64,000 nt of DNA from Glandiceps talaboti (Eukaryota; Hemichordata; Enteropneusta; Spengelidae), in the NCBI RefSeq assembly GCF_964340395.1, contig NC_135556.1:5464001-5528000 (forward strand), in the 5' to 3' direction. The notes below the pieces were generated by a model. That model had not been told where the DNA came from, did no database searches, and saw only the letters and a list, made by a program, of their open reading frames with translations. Positions 1 through 44,279 of this stretch are shown here, piece by piece (positions within the stretch are counted from its first letter, which is position 1; each line of letters begins with the position of its first letter). The translations under genes and the position numbers were made by a program.

Positions 1-105
1 GAAATAAAAAAAACTTTTTTTTTTCTGATGTCGGAGCTGCAAATTAGGGTCGGTCGGGAGATGAGAAACAGAAAAATAAAAAGGGCCGCCCTAAGGCAGA
101 TGTTG
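1..105 (+). repeat. Dispersed repeat, shared with 36740-36840
   Basis: Both places contain CTGATGTCGGAGCTGCAAAT, then GGTCGGGAGATGAGAAACAG and GGGCCGCC. No gene content; family unknown. Confidence 0.75.
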
Positions 106-624
106 AACTTTCTATAGGAGTATGGTGTGTGAAAATGCAAAATATTAACCAAAGTTTTAACCATAAAGTTTGATATTGGGGAAAAAAGCCTCGTTTCATG
201 ACTACAAATCATACCTTTTGATTAAATATGCTTGTTTCTTAATGAAGGGGTCTTTAATAGTACACATACATTAGTGTTGTAATCATAATACACAAGACAA
301 CGAAATAAAATAGGCGGTTATATCAAATCGCCAAGATTAGATGAATCACTATAAAATAACTTCCTCACATATTTTTGTAACGCAACGTGACATTACAGAA
401 AAGATTAAGATCTTTGTGAGTCACGTTAGTCTTCCTGAGTAATTTAGAATGTCTCATAATATATATATAATCCCAGGCTTTAAATTTTATGTATAATAGT
501 ATTGTCACCTTGAGAATGTTTTAATGCTATGCCTGTTGTAATGATGTGGGGAAGTCAGTAATTTTACGTCCACTTTATACCATGAACTTTACACAAAAAG
601 TTCTTGTTTTCTATTTATCTTCAG

Positions 625-3600
625 CGATCAGACGGTGACTAACATAAATATTCTTCTCGTCAACTACGACAGTCTGGTGAACTTAGATAAAGTGAAAAGT
701 GACCTCCAAGTTTTAGATCCGAAATTGATAAATGTAAGCACCGAATGTTTAAGTGTGGAAGCTATCCAAACATCGATCGCAAACATAAAGAAACGGTACA
801 GAGAGCCTAGAAAGACACGTGATAGACCTGACCTTGCTGTATTTGCATGCCATGCAAGCCAAATCGATCTTGTGATTAAGGAACGTGAAAACAACTATTG
901 GCAAATGTACAACGCGTTGGCTACAGTAACTGGTATGTATACACATCTCTTGAAATATTTACAGCGTTTTGACGTGGTGTATTTTCGTACTTTTATTTCA
1001 AAATAGATCAAAAACAATAAAATGTCATTAAGATCAAATCAGAAAGATCCAATAAATAAAAGCATATACATGTAAATAAATAAGTTAATACATATTAACA
1101 GACCTTCATTGACAAATATACCAAACTGGAACTTTTTCGAAAATGTTTTGTTAGATTCAACAACTTACTCTGAATATCGATCACCGTGAACATCATTGTA
1201 TCACCTGTGGGTAAACGTATTTTTTGTAGCTGTATGCACAATAACTCAAATCAAATTGATTTTTGGCTTCGCACCACTCACCGGCAATCATGATTTCAAC
1301 CTGTTTCTGTACTGATTACGGATTATCTCGACCTATGGTTAACATGCATAACGTCTTATTATTGGTACATTACCAATTTTCTGTGAATATATTGTGGTTC
1401 TGGTCGAAAAACGATAGCCCAGTTTCAACTCCTACAGTTTTAACAAGGCGACAGATTCAAAACAAAGCTGTCGCTCACGATGTAATTAAACTAGCAGCTG
1501 CACTACCTACATATGATATTGACTACTAATTGCAGCGAATTTCACAACAACATTTAACATTTCTGTTTGATACACCCATGCAGAACCTAGTAACATGCTA
1601 CACTTTAATATAGCAAGATCCAATGAGTACAGTTTCTTGCCACATTTTGTCCAAGTGAAGTGAACTACACATGCCATCATACAAACATCAAATGAACACC
1701 GCAAATGACATTTTACGCGCCCCTCATTAGGTGTTTGATACTAAGAAAAACATTGGCGCCCGAATGTCTGCATGAAATTGCAATTTATCTATATAAATAG
1801 GTTATTTCATTTAGACTAAATGTGGCAAAACATACAATCCTGCTATTGAAGTGTGGCATGTCCAGTTTCTTATTGGTTTCTGCATGGTATCGTGAAATTC
1901 CCTGTAACAGGTACAACATATGAATGGCTTTTTATAAATAATTTTGAATGAGTACATTTTTCAGCATTCGATTTTGAGAAATGTGTGTAGCTAGTGCAGG
2001 TTTAAGTTCAGTAGTTTTTCATCTGTAAGAATCGCACTTTTGACAGTAACTTTAACCATGTTGATTAGAGTGCCTTTTGAATGTTTGCAGATGACAAAGT
2101 ATTGGTAATTTTTGTGGCAGATGCCAATTCCCGCAAAGACAAATATAAATATGTTTCCCCATTGGTGGACCAGAAAATGTCAGCACGGCTGTCAGAAGAA
2201 TATCGCCAAGGACCGAGAGGCTACATATTTTCATGGTGGGACAAAGCCAAAACAATTCATCGAAAAAAAATTGTGGATTTTTTAAAGGAACGAGGTATTC
2301 TGCAAGACGTCTCGAAATACTCACACTCACGGTGAGATCATATATACTTACAGAAATGACGAAACATTGAAAATTTGATATAACCAAAATCTGTATTAAA
2401 CTTTAGGTATGTTTGGCTAGTTGTAAATACGTTCAATGACACTTAATGCCGCTTTGATGACTTATGATGGTTTTTGCCAAAAACATCACAAACAGCGATT
2501 GGTGTATTCTGCTAAAGCTAAAGTTTACACTTGAATGCGAGACACGCTTTCAGTACGTTAACACATGTTAGCTCAACTCTCAGCCGTCCAATGACCAACC
2601 ATTTTGATGACATCAAACTTATCGCAAAACATAACATGTGTATTAACAAAGAAGAGCATATTCATGTGGCATTTACTATTTACCATGGTTTTCTTAATAT
2701 ACTTGTATTTCAAAACCAACATGAGTGTTCAGACTGCGTCATGCTCAATTAGATTACAAGCACAAGTACGCACGTGTATGTGGGTGTATATATATTTTAT
2801 ATGATATGTTGATATCAACGTTAACATAATTTCACATTATCAAAAACCAAAACGTTGATAGAACTATTATAATCTTTCAATAAATGTTAATTGACCTTTG
2901 ACATGACTTCTTCTTTTCTTTAGGGACCATAAAGATCTTGATGATTGGGATGTGCTTCCACTATATACAGATGAATACGAAACACGTGAGGGATCACAAA
3001 ACGCAGATCCGAAACGACAAACAGAGAAAGAAGTTTACTCCCCCAAAAGACCACGTAAATACTCAGACGCCGTGAAATTTATTCGCGAAAAAGTCACCGA
3101 GCTGTCACAAAAGTATGACATGGATGTCGTTGGAGTGCTGGCATATAATCATGAGGGGAACATTAACGATCAACTCATTGAACTCTTAATTGAAGAGGAC
3201 ATCATTAAGAGTCGTTCTTGGGAGCAAGATTACTCTGTCCCAGAAAACATTCTCAATCAGAATGAAACAATTCTAAGATGCAAGACTGAGCCGTCGCGAA
3301 TCGCATACATATTGAAGAAAAATACATCGTGGATTGTAAAATCCCATAGGCTTCCGAATAGTTCACAACGCGGAAGTGGAATCCGTGGGGTGTTTTCCTC
3401 CATATGTCGTAGCATACGTGATTTCTTTTTCGAAGAAATACGAGTTTGAATACGAGTTTGAATAAACGTGCGATGCAGATACACAAAATATTTCTTTCAT
3501 TGATATATACCCTACACTACTATATTTTACCCGATAATTTAAAATATGCTCAGTGTGAGTTGATTTCTTCTTTCTATGCTATCTCCAAATAGTTAAAAGA

Positions 3601-4667
3601 CAAGTTTCTAAGGTTACACTTACCATCTATTCAATCGCACTGTAACTGCTTATCTACAGTAAATATGATATAGCTTCGGAATTTTTGTAATTTGTTCTCA
3701 GTTCATTTTTTTCGTAAGATTTTCAATGACATTGAAACGTCAGCGTGTATAGTTTGATTTAATATGAGACAGATGGAGATTGACTGTGATATCTTATTGG
3801 TAGCATGCTTTAAATAACAGACTAGCACAAATATTTCGCTACAAATTTTGTTATTTTACGGATTGGGATGTCGCCAGGCAAGTACAGACAGACCTTGTAG
3901 TATCCACAATTGTGATTATGGGATGGGATGGGTTTGGGGTGTTGGTCGGTGAATATTTCCACCCCGCAGACAAAAAATCTCTGTAAAATCCAGAACGGGT
4001 TGACTTGCATTCTCTGTGGTTATCTTGAAAACGCAAAATATTAAATACGTATAGAGCAAATCATAACATTTGCACAACAGCTACAAGTAGCAAGGATAGT
4101 TGTACACCTTATTTACTGTCGTAATTCGTGCACATAGTGTCTTCTATTGAATAAAGTGATGAAATTGAACCAGCTATTAAATAGTTTCGGGTAAAACAAA
4201 TCGGAGCAAGACACAGTTTTAAGGAAATATTTTTCATAACTCTCACTGAAAAACTCACCGAAACCTGTTACGGCAAATATTGCTCTGGTTATGGGACTCG
4301 GTACATTAATGAGTTTAATAGTTTAGAAACTACAGTATACAGTTGCATAATTGTTATTTCGTTTCCATTTCAAACATGAAATTTGTAAACTTCAGGAAAA
4401 CTATACCACAGCCTACTTAGCGTATTTCAGCAGTAAAGTACGTCTAGATTGCACTCCCTTGTACACAATTTTATACCTAAATCATTAACAGAGCTTATAT
4501 GAATTCTTGTTGACTTTGTAGTGAGATATGGAAAACATTTTTGACTGCAATGTAATAAATGAAAAGATATTTTGCATACGTACCTGAGGCCGTCTTTGTC
4601 ATTTATTTCTGAAAATGTTGGGAACCCGGCCGTCATTGTCATTCATTTCCGAAAATGTTATGAATCG

Positions 4668-4698
<31 letters not shown>

Positions 4699-5388
4699 TC
4701 GTGCGCGTGTGTATTGATTTTCAATTCATTTCATGATTTTGTGTGATTCCCTCGGTTTGCAAATATTATACTGTAGACCATAGTTAGTGTTAACGAGTGT
4801 TCTTTCCACCTTGTAAACTGCAATATTCATATCAACTTCATCACCCCTTTCGCACAACATTCAATATATGTTAAGCTTGAGACGTCTGTGATAGTCAGTC
4901 ATATTTCTGTGAAAAAGGTGAATGATCCATGCCGTTTAGTCTAATATTCTTCTGAGTATACTTACTTCTGTAACTCTTCTTTATGATGGCAGAAGTAATC
5001 AAAACATCAAAGAAATAGCCATGTTATTGTGTGGCCCTTTAGTTTAACTTGTGTCTACAAATCTAATTACTGACGGCTGGAGTGACAAAGGTATGCATCT
5101 GGTTATTTTCAGTAAAACAAAGGATCGCAGTCATCAAAACTAGTTTAATACAATCAATGGCATTTACACAAACGGGCTTCCTGGGTGATACTTTGGGGCT
5201 TAATGTATAATATGGTCATCTTTTTACAGTAAGACCAAGAGGAGGGGCAAAACGAAAAAGGTAAAGCATGCATCAACTCAAACGGACGAAGCAGGTCTAC
5301 AAACTACCGTGGATGAGTACGTAGAAACACGAGATTTTAGCCAGCAGGTCGATTTCCCATCAGATTCCGAGGGAGACAACAATTATTG
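625..5388 (+). CDS. Gene A: uncharacterised alpha/beta-domain protein, paralogue of gene B (5' partial)
   Basis: Exons are 625-932, 2091-2331 and a terminal exon 2924-3449 (stop 3447-3449); an alternative cassette is listed separately. Phases agree (2-in/1-out, 1/2, 2). Exon 1 gives a first strand (NINILLVNYDSL) and a strand PDLAVFACHA followed by a helix (YWQMYNALATVTG). Exon 2 gives strand DDKVLVIFVADA, a basic helix, then GPRGYIFSW. Exon 3 has a Lys/Arg/Asp linker, then a second domain (DMDVVGVLAYN ... SRIAYILKKNTSWIVK) matching the terminal exon of gene B. The order and spacing match gene B throughout, which is the main evidence that it is real. No Pfam-type family is recognised. There is no ATG near the 5' border: the codon aligned with the B start is ACG (near position 632), so the start lies upstream, is non-AUG, or is lost. 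No transmembrane segment or signal peptide is seen. Confidence 0.72.
3461..3466 (+). promoter_or_regulatory. Poly(A) signal of gene A terminal exon
   Basis: An AATAAA hexamer lies 12 bases after the stop codon of exon 2924-3449, so this exon can end a transcript. That makes the cassette at 5.2 kb belong to a longer alternative transcript. Confidence 0.5.
5230..5388 (+). other. Gene A alternative cassette exon (159 bp, phase 2-2)
   Basis: Acceptor tttttacag precedes 5230 and donor TG|GTAATC follows 5388. The exon is 53 x 3 bp and enters and leaves in phase 2, so it can follow exon 2 (phase-2 end) in frame. It encodes a basic then acidic linker (KTKRRGKTKKVK ... FPSDSEGDNNY). Without splicing at its donor the next codon is TAA. 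It lies downstream of the terminal exon 2924-3449, so it needs a further 3' exon that I have not identified. It resembles the gene B cassettes in phase, donor and composition. Confidence 0.5.
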
Positions 5389-7661
5389 GTAATCTATCCT
5401 TGGCAAGGTCTTCATAAAAGACGATTTCTAATAAGAGTGAAATATAACAGCTGTCATCTTTTCGAGTTTTTTAGCGACAATTTCTCTATTTGCACTATAC
5501 AAGACAATATGTACCAATAAAGACATGTCTGACTAATCGTTATCGCAGGGGTCAAAACGCCTATCTAACACGAAGCGACACGGGTTTTAGTTAATAGTAT
5601 GAATTTACACGAAAATATACGTATATTTCCAGAGAAACCCTTGAACACGAAGTTTACATTTCAAGAACGTATGTCTTTCACTAGTAGGTGGGTAGGGAAC
5701 TCTGCAGACGGATTGACAATAAAAACAGACAGACAGGAAGCAAACATCATCCCATCTCAGATGGGAGGTTAGGACATCCCACGTAATGTCCTTCCTCGGC
5801 GTACCGATGATGGATTCATGTAAGGAGGGATTCATGATAATACTTAAATAATGATTTATCCTTGATTAAACTTGTGACATGACATGTAATTATTGTCAAC
5901 AGTTGATTCTTCTGGTATTATAGTCTCCTTCCTATTGACATGTACTTAATCTGAATTGTTTTTGAAAAAGTCTTTTATACAATATTCGTTCATCTGCATC
6001 AATGGGTGAATCTGGTGTTAACGTTTCACAATTTAATATTATTCGTGTATGTACACAGTTTTGATACAAATGGTGGGTTTGTATAAAAGGGTGGGTTTTG
6101 CTGTCAGATTCGGACTCTAAGTAACCCTATTGGTGATGTTGTGGGAGTAGTTTAAACCGATCAAATAAAAGTATAAGAATATTGACCAAAACAATTTAGT
6201 TTTTATCGTCATTTATCAAACCATTTATGAAGTATTGCTTGGAAAATATTATTTTCAATGTTATTAACATGAGAGAACTGTTGCTACAAATATATAGATA
6301 CTAACCGATAGGAAAAATTGCATCAACAAGTTTTAAAATTGGGAAATCAACGGTAAAAAATGTTAACGGTTCAGGATGAAGTATTACTACAAAACCAGAG
6401 TGATTATAGTGTTTTAATTAGGTGGCACGATGTTTCTAAAGTCTCACTTAACGTTTTTGTTTACTGTATCAAACAAACAAAAATGCAGGCAAAACTGCAT
6501 AAAACGGTATATTTTTTTGTCGCACTGACGACACTATTGAACATTACTGCCGGATGAGAAAACTGTCAAATGTGCGCGCTATCAGTGTATGTACTTTTGT
6601 TTGTGTAATATGTAACAAAAAACTTCATATGAGACCTTTAAATATTGCCTAATTGAAACTCTATAGTTAGTCTGATTTTGTAGTACGTCATTTTGGAGGA
6701 GAATACAATTCTCATAATCGGTACTTACCCTTTGATATTTCATTACTCTACTACCAATTAAAATATTAAAATCGTACTAATAATTTTGATTGAATTTAAT
6801 TATCCTGTGTTTACATTTTATTGAAATTATACTATCAACGATTACAAACAAACTTTGCCTGCAACCTTTGAAAATCAAATGCATGTCGTGTCCGCTGCTC
6901 CATATTGATCATAGAGTGTGCACAAGTTGCTATGGCAACGATTTAATAAAACCATAGATGAAAGGTTACAGCTGGTCAGCAGAGCCCCGACATGGTCATC
7001 TGAGCTTGGTTTAAAAAGGAACGACGAGTCGTATACGTACATGAAATGTACCGTGACGTGCATTTCGGTCAAGAAAACAATGTAGTACAAAGCACATTCA
7101 CCGAAAAACATGGGTATTTTTCACAGCACAACTACAAAGTCGCTTTTTTGTCTCCTCATTACAATTAATAAGACAAATTGAGAACTGAGTGGATGATGGT
7201 AACTCTTCACTCATTATTGACACTGACCCCAAAATTACAAAGTTTAGGTTTGCCCAACAAAGTGAAATTATGAATTTTAAAGAGATTTACTGAAATTGAA
7301 AGTAGAATTTTAATTGCTGACTTCGTACGCGTGCAATACGAGACGGACTGACTAACTCGATCAAAGTAAAGTTGACACTTACACTTGCAGTTGATTTCCA
7401 AGAAGGGAGCCTTAGTCATCTGATGATATATCAAGTTTAGTGAGACTAACTACAAGATTTTGTGTTAAGATAAACACAATACAAATAGCAGAGATTGACT
7501 CCTCAGGCTGTGAATGTGTTTAATTGTCTGGTCTGTGTGCTCATTGTATATCACTGAACACTACATGAATGCTTGTGTCTAGGATGTACCCCTCTCTCCT
7601 GTTTAAATGTTTTAGCTGAATGTTTCAATGAATTGGTAGTAGCTCCATACACTTTATAGAC

Positions 7662-7887
<226 letters not shown>

Positions 7888-9015
7888 CAGCAAGATCGGT
7901 AAATGAATGTTAATATTTTCATCACTTAATGTACAGGTGTTTGAAGATCCATTGTGTATTGTAGATGCGGTAAATGAAAATTTGGATTTGGGGAATATTC
8001 TCTGGTTGTTTGCGATGTCATTGACACGGAACGGGTATATGTGACTATCAAAACTATTGTAAACAATGGTAGATCTTAGCCAAACTTCTATAATTTTAAT
8101 GATGACACAGATTTTGCCGAAATATCATTTACAATAAATTAATCAGTCATGGTTGAAATGAAGGATTTAATAGGGTGCCAGCAAAACATTTGACTCTAGT
8201 TAACAGTACTATAAAGCTGACAACTTCAGCTGCACTAGTGGCGCGAGTTTCACAAGGTAAACTACGTATGACGCTGGCTAGATGACATGTTTATTTCATT
8301 CCTTGTGATACAACTACATATGTAATCAGGAACAAGCAGATTCACACATAGTTGTGTGCTGGCAATACGGTCTATGATACCAGTCTCCTAGTTACGCCAA
8401 GTAGTTTGTTATTGGTCTCGGCGCACAACTGTGATTATTTCGAGAAATGTGATGTACGCAACACATGTGAACTTGCTATTAAACTTGACTGCAACGATTT
8501 ATTGAGTGAATTCATGGACTCACAGCATATACACGGGTCTCTTTATACCAAACCAGTTGGAACCCAATAGTTTCCCGCGCCACCAATCGTATTTTATTTT
8601 ATTGCCTGTTCATTGTCCTGAGAGAACCGATTCATACAATCATTACCAACTCAAAACCCTCCCCACTTAATTAGTGAACGTTCTTTTACAATGGATTATG
8701 TAGCTTCCCGTAGAGTAGGCCGGGGTCGACGAAATGTACCTGTTGCCTATTATCCACATAAAACTTCGACGATCAAATTACATTTGTAGTGGAATGATGG
8801 CATTAAATATTCAAACATTTCAATTTCCACTTGCATTCATATTTTTACGGAAATACTGCCGATAAGAATACAATATTTGTGAACATATGCCAATGACTGT
8901 GTACCACAGGCTGTTCTTCACGGAGATTTACCAAAGAAAAACGGCGTTTGTGGATGCTGGTATCAAAGTATCTTGCCTTACTTGAACCATTTCGTGTAGG
9001 ATCTATTCTTGAAGT

Positions 9016-9132
<117 letters not shown>

Positions 9133-9213
9133 GTGTACGATATGTTGTTTGGCAGTGACATTGACATTGACAACTTTGAAAATGTACTAGTTACATTGAA
9201 ACGTTGCTCGAAG

Positions 9214-9574
9214 CATTTTTTGGAATTTGAACTTTTCAAACTTTCAACCTTACACGGTTATTTCTGAACAAAATACACGGGAAATCTTCAATCCCAATGT
9301 ACTAACCCCACTATGTGTAGGCCTTAAGAATGTCTACTATTCTTGTACTGAGAATATGGTAGCTGTAAGCAGCTGTTTTTCTTTATGTTCATATGACCGT
9401 TACAAGCTTCAGATACCAACAGCCCGTGTCTTTCTTGCATTCCTGAGACATTCGAAAGGTAAATGGGAAGGTGAAAAGGTTGAAATGATTTCCAAACTCT
9501 ATAAGGGAGACGAGGTATACTTAGTATACACGAAAGGAATTGGAAGCGAATTGATTTATTTGTTTGTTAAGTGA
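9214..9574 (+). CDS. Unplaced open frame, possible terminal exon or pseudogene
   Basis: An open frame of roughly 120 codons ends in ...SELIYLFVK and stop. It has alternating hydrophobic strands near its end (ARVFLAFLRHSKG, EVYLVYTKG), vaguely like the last strands of a TNF/C1q jelly roll. No ATG heads the frame. A possible AG at 9212-9213 would allow phase-2 entry, the phase shared by gene A and B cassettes, but it lacks a polypyrimidine tract. It could be a distal terminal exon of gene A, a decayed gene, or chance. Confidence 0.2.
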
Positions 9575-10605
9575 AACATTTACTTGACACACACACAAAA
9601 AGAAGAACAGTTATCATTTTCACCTTTAATAGATGTTTTAACTTTAAAGTCTTCCAAATAGATACATTATGCCAGAACTTAAAATGTTGAAGATTTTCAG
9701 CGAAGGTGGTGTTCGGACATGTTTAATAAATCAGTTACAGCTTCACGCTGCATGACCAACGTCCAATATTTTCTGTGATTAATCCTTGTCGAATATAAAC
9801 ATTTGGCCAATCAAACAATAATGCAGAGCATGACTCCACCAATAACACATCTCAAATCATGAAAGAAAATGATTTGATAGTATTCATTTTATTGAGTGAA
9901 ACCAAATGTTGGTTTTAAGCTATGCCAATATGTTGCATTCTGTTCGTCATGTAAGAGCGGTAGTCAACAGAACCTACAAACTAGTTGAAAATAGACGCAA
10001 ATAATGCACAAAAGTTAGAAATTACTGTTTAGGCCTAAACAAATAATTGTTTGGTTCCGGTTATCCGAACCCACCTAGTTTTTCACTGCCGACCCTAAAC
10101 TTGTTTTACATATTCAAGAAAATAATTATTAAAACCGCGAAAATTGTGAAGTGCCACGAGAAATAGTGGATGCGGAAACTGACATCAACTTTAAAAGACA
10201 ATATGAAACTGTTTTTCCATCTGTAATGGCTGTATATCGGATGGGAAGAAACCAATAACAGAATCTATATATAAAACAATGGAAAACATAATTACCTGAA
10301 CTAGACACTCACACATGAAAAAATATAACAATTGAAATTTTGAAAATCTACCCATCCCACCTACTCTAAAATTAAGCGTATCTGGAACCACACAATTTTG
10401 TTAGGCTTCCCTAAAACCGCAGGCCACTATAGTATGTCCCATAGTTGTGTGAGCTAAAATGAAATATTACTAAATTCGAAGAGATATCTCCTTTTCAAAA
10501 CAGAAAGTAAAATCGCCATCACCAACGAGTATCTTTGCAACTCATCTTATTTAATGTAACACTAAACTGAGTGTTGCTGTACTAGAAACATTACCCCACC
10601 TCTTG

Positions 10606-41621
<31,016 letters not shown>

Positions 41622-41793
41622 TGCATTCCTGCCACAGAATGAAATACGTTTTTGTTTACATGTCTTTAGATTTCAGTCTCAACAATTTCAATGTTTGAAA
41701 AATTTGGTGTTCATATATATACGTGATATTGTTTCCAGGCATATGGAGTGTCGATTAGGAGATTGTGTGCCCTCATGCAGTTCACTTACCTTT

Positions 41794-41990
41794 GTTAAAA
41801 TTTGTTGTTCGGAAAAAAAGGCGAAATAGCGAGAAACTCACTTTGTTGCCACCGTGTGTCGAAAGAAGAATGCGATTCAACTACACACGTCACTCACTCA
41901 CGAGCAGCCGTCACCACTTCCGTCGTTGCCTTAGATCACCTTAAAAGGACATGTATTTGGCGATCGACAATTGCGTCACTGTACAAGGAC
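41794..41990 (-). other. Predicted 5' UTR exon of gene B
   Basis: A strong donor AACAAAG|GTAAGTG lies at 41793 on the minus strand and an acceptor tgtggcag lies just before the coding exon at about 41630. The stretch upstream has no useful start codon (the only ATG reads MSF stop), so it is taken as a noncoding leader. It includes an ETS-type CACTTCCG (41915-41922). The 5' edge is not defined. Confidence 0.5.
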
Positions 41991-42131
41991 AAAGTATGAG
42001 TGGCTATGATTGGCAGAGAAATAACACAAAGAGATTGGTGGATTTAATTTTGTTTTAGTTGGTCACACAAGACCGATCTCTTGAAGTAGTCAACCTTCCC
42101 CATTCCAATGTGATTGTTTTAAACCGGCATT
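41990..42131. promoter_or_regulatory. Putative bidirectional promoter between gene B and G1
   Basis: The gap between the predicted leader of gene B (minus) and the ATG of G1 (plus) is only about 140 bp, so the two genes are likely to share control sequences. No TATA box or clear interferon-response element was recognised. Confidence 0.4.
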
Positions 42132-44270
42132 ATGTCTAGTCTTCAACATAAAAAAAAAGAAATTCTTGGCTACAAATGCGGAGATTTTCTTACCGCCGAA
42201 TTTGGCTCTCGCGCTTTCGATGCTGCAGAGCCCCACGAAATGGAGAAAACGAAGATACGAATAGGTCTGTTTGGTTTTACTGGTTCGGGGAAAACAAGCT
42301 TTGTGAATTCTGTTATGAAAACTCTTACCGGGGACAATCATGGACCAGGTGTAGTGCAGTCAACTGGGGCAGAAGGTAAATGTTCACCTAGGCTGTAAGT
42401 TTCTCTATATTCAGAGTTCATATTACGGCAAATTGAATGGTGTGTTACTCAAGAACTCATTAATATTTGCATTTGATGTTTTGATTAAAGGATACCTATG
42501 CAATATATTTTATCATTTTTACTTCGAAGGAACGATACTGCTCGAAGAGTTCTGTCAGGCCTATGGTTTTCGACTAGTGGACACACGTGGTTTTATGAAC
42601 CTAGAAAGTTGTGAAGAAGAAGAATTGTTTAGTATCTTATATGGCAAGCTTGGTGTAGGCGAGGAAATAAAGAGAGGTATGTAAATGTTACTTGACCGAT
42701 TAGCTTGAACCTTTATTTACTCTAAACAAATCTTTGGTGAAGACACATCCTTAGTTATTTGTAGTGGCCATGTCGATGACAAATAGTCATTTTTTGAAAT
42801 CCACTAAACAACCAGTAATTCTACCACATTAACGGGTAGTATATCATTTATAGCCTACAGAGGTTATCGAGGGAAAGGGTGAAGTGTGCAATATTGACCT
42901 TGTTGTGATATTTACAGGTGAAGACTCTACCAATGCACTTCTACTCCAACAACTTCCGAAGAACGAACTGTCACGGCAATTGCATGTAGTGTTATGGTTT
43001 GTGAAAGCGACAGATGCAAGATTAATCCAAGACAGCTACCTGAAAATGACTGATTTTGTGAAACACCATCTATTCAAACTTGGTAAGTTTCATTTAGATT
43101 TTTCACTGTTTGATATAGTATAACATAATGGTTATGCTTATAATTCCATCGAAAGTTGAGGCATACAAGGATCAAGATTCTCCTCAGACGTGTCGACCAA
43201 CCCTGTTGACTTGAAGCCCATTAAGACTGACTGACACGACGTGTCTTATAGTGTATTACACCATTACCAGTAATTAAATTAATAACAAAACACGTAACAA
43301 AAGTTTTAACTAAGACAGAATACATACTCATACACACCTTAGTGATCTTCTTAACAATATCGGGTCATAATACAAAAAGTAAGTTGACCCAGGCTTGAAT
43401 GAAGACATTGTCATGAAACTGTATTTTTCTCGAGTACTCATTTCAATTTACATTTTCCGGTAACTTTTCACAGTCATTTTTGATCAATGGAGCTCATGAA
43501 AGAAAGGGTATAGGGCGTTACGGCTTGTTCTGGTGAAATTGCCCCAACCTTGAAAAGCCAATTGATTAAAACCAACTCATGCTCGTATATGATACACACT
43601 GTGTAAGTAACATGTAAGCGTTATGTAAGTTGATCATGAGATGCCATGATGCGTTGGATGGCTATAGAATCACTTTCACTTTTAATGCGACCCTCTTTGG
43701 CTAAATTTCAAAATTGCATTAAATATACACTATAGTTTTCACAGCCTGTCATTCTTCTTGATTTACAGTTTCTGAAAGTTAAATATATTATTTTTTTCGT
43801 TTTTGTGTGTGTGGTCGAATCTTCAAATACAAGCACGACTATTTTAATCGGTAAAAGAATAACGATATTAGAAAATCTTGTGGGAACGCACCAGGAGCAC
43901 ACATACAGTAACACGTCAATATCCGCGGATGAAGCAGCAATATAATTCGGATGTCAACGGCTCATCTAATTTTAATCCGACCTCTTATTTTACGTTTCTC
44001 GTTTAAGGCGTTACTATAGTCCCGGTTATAACATTTGCCGATCGTCTAAAGTCCAATCTAAGGGATGAAACCATACGGAGAGCAAAGGAGTTGTGTTCGA
44101 AGTCTCAAGAACCATTCCTGGTAACAAACTACCTTCCCGAAGAGTTTGACGACTATTGCACTTCTGATCAGCTCGTCATACTCCGTCTACTAGAGCATGC
44201 ATTACTTCTTGGAGAGAGGTCCCTCAAGACAAGGCAGCTCAAACGCTCAAGGGCAAAGCAAAAATACTGA
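42132..44270 (+). CDS. G1: IFI44-like GTPase, short form
   Basis: Exons 42132-42375, 42530-42676, 42918-43082 and 44008-44270, all joined in phase 1, give 272 residues. Walker A/G1 is LFGFTGSGKTSF at about residues 45-56. G3 is RLVDTRGF, then ELFSILYGKLGVGEE, which parallels the IFI44 pattern of DTxG followed by ILxG. The strand HVVLWFVKATD and VPVITFADR (in place of NKxD) match the IFI44 G4 region. FLVTNYLP is shared with G2. It starts at KYKxGDF-type sequence with no coiled coil or myristoyl exon and ends in a basic tail (KTRQLKRSRAKQK), so it lacks both extensions of G2 and G3. A stop lies just upstream in frame, supporting this ATG. Family role: GTP binding, antiviral or growth-arrest functions in vertebrates; role here is unknown. 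Confidence 0.85.
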
Positions 44271-44279
44271 AAACAACCA

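Noticed and set aside
41810-41870. Interferon-response-like GAAA repeats near the B/G1 promoter
   Set aside because: The GAAA units have the wrong spacing for an ISRE, and A-rich sequence gives such matches by chance.
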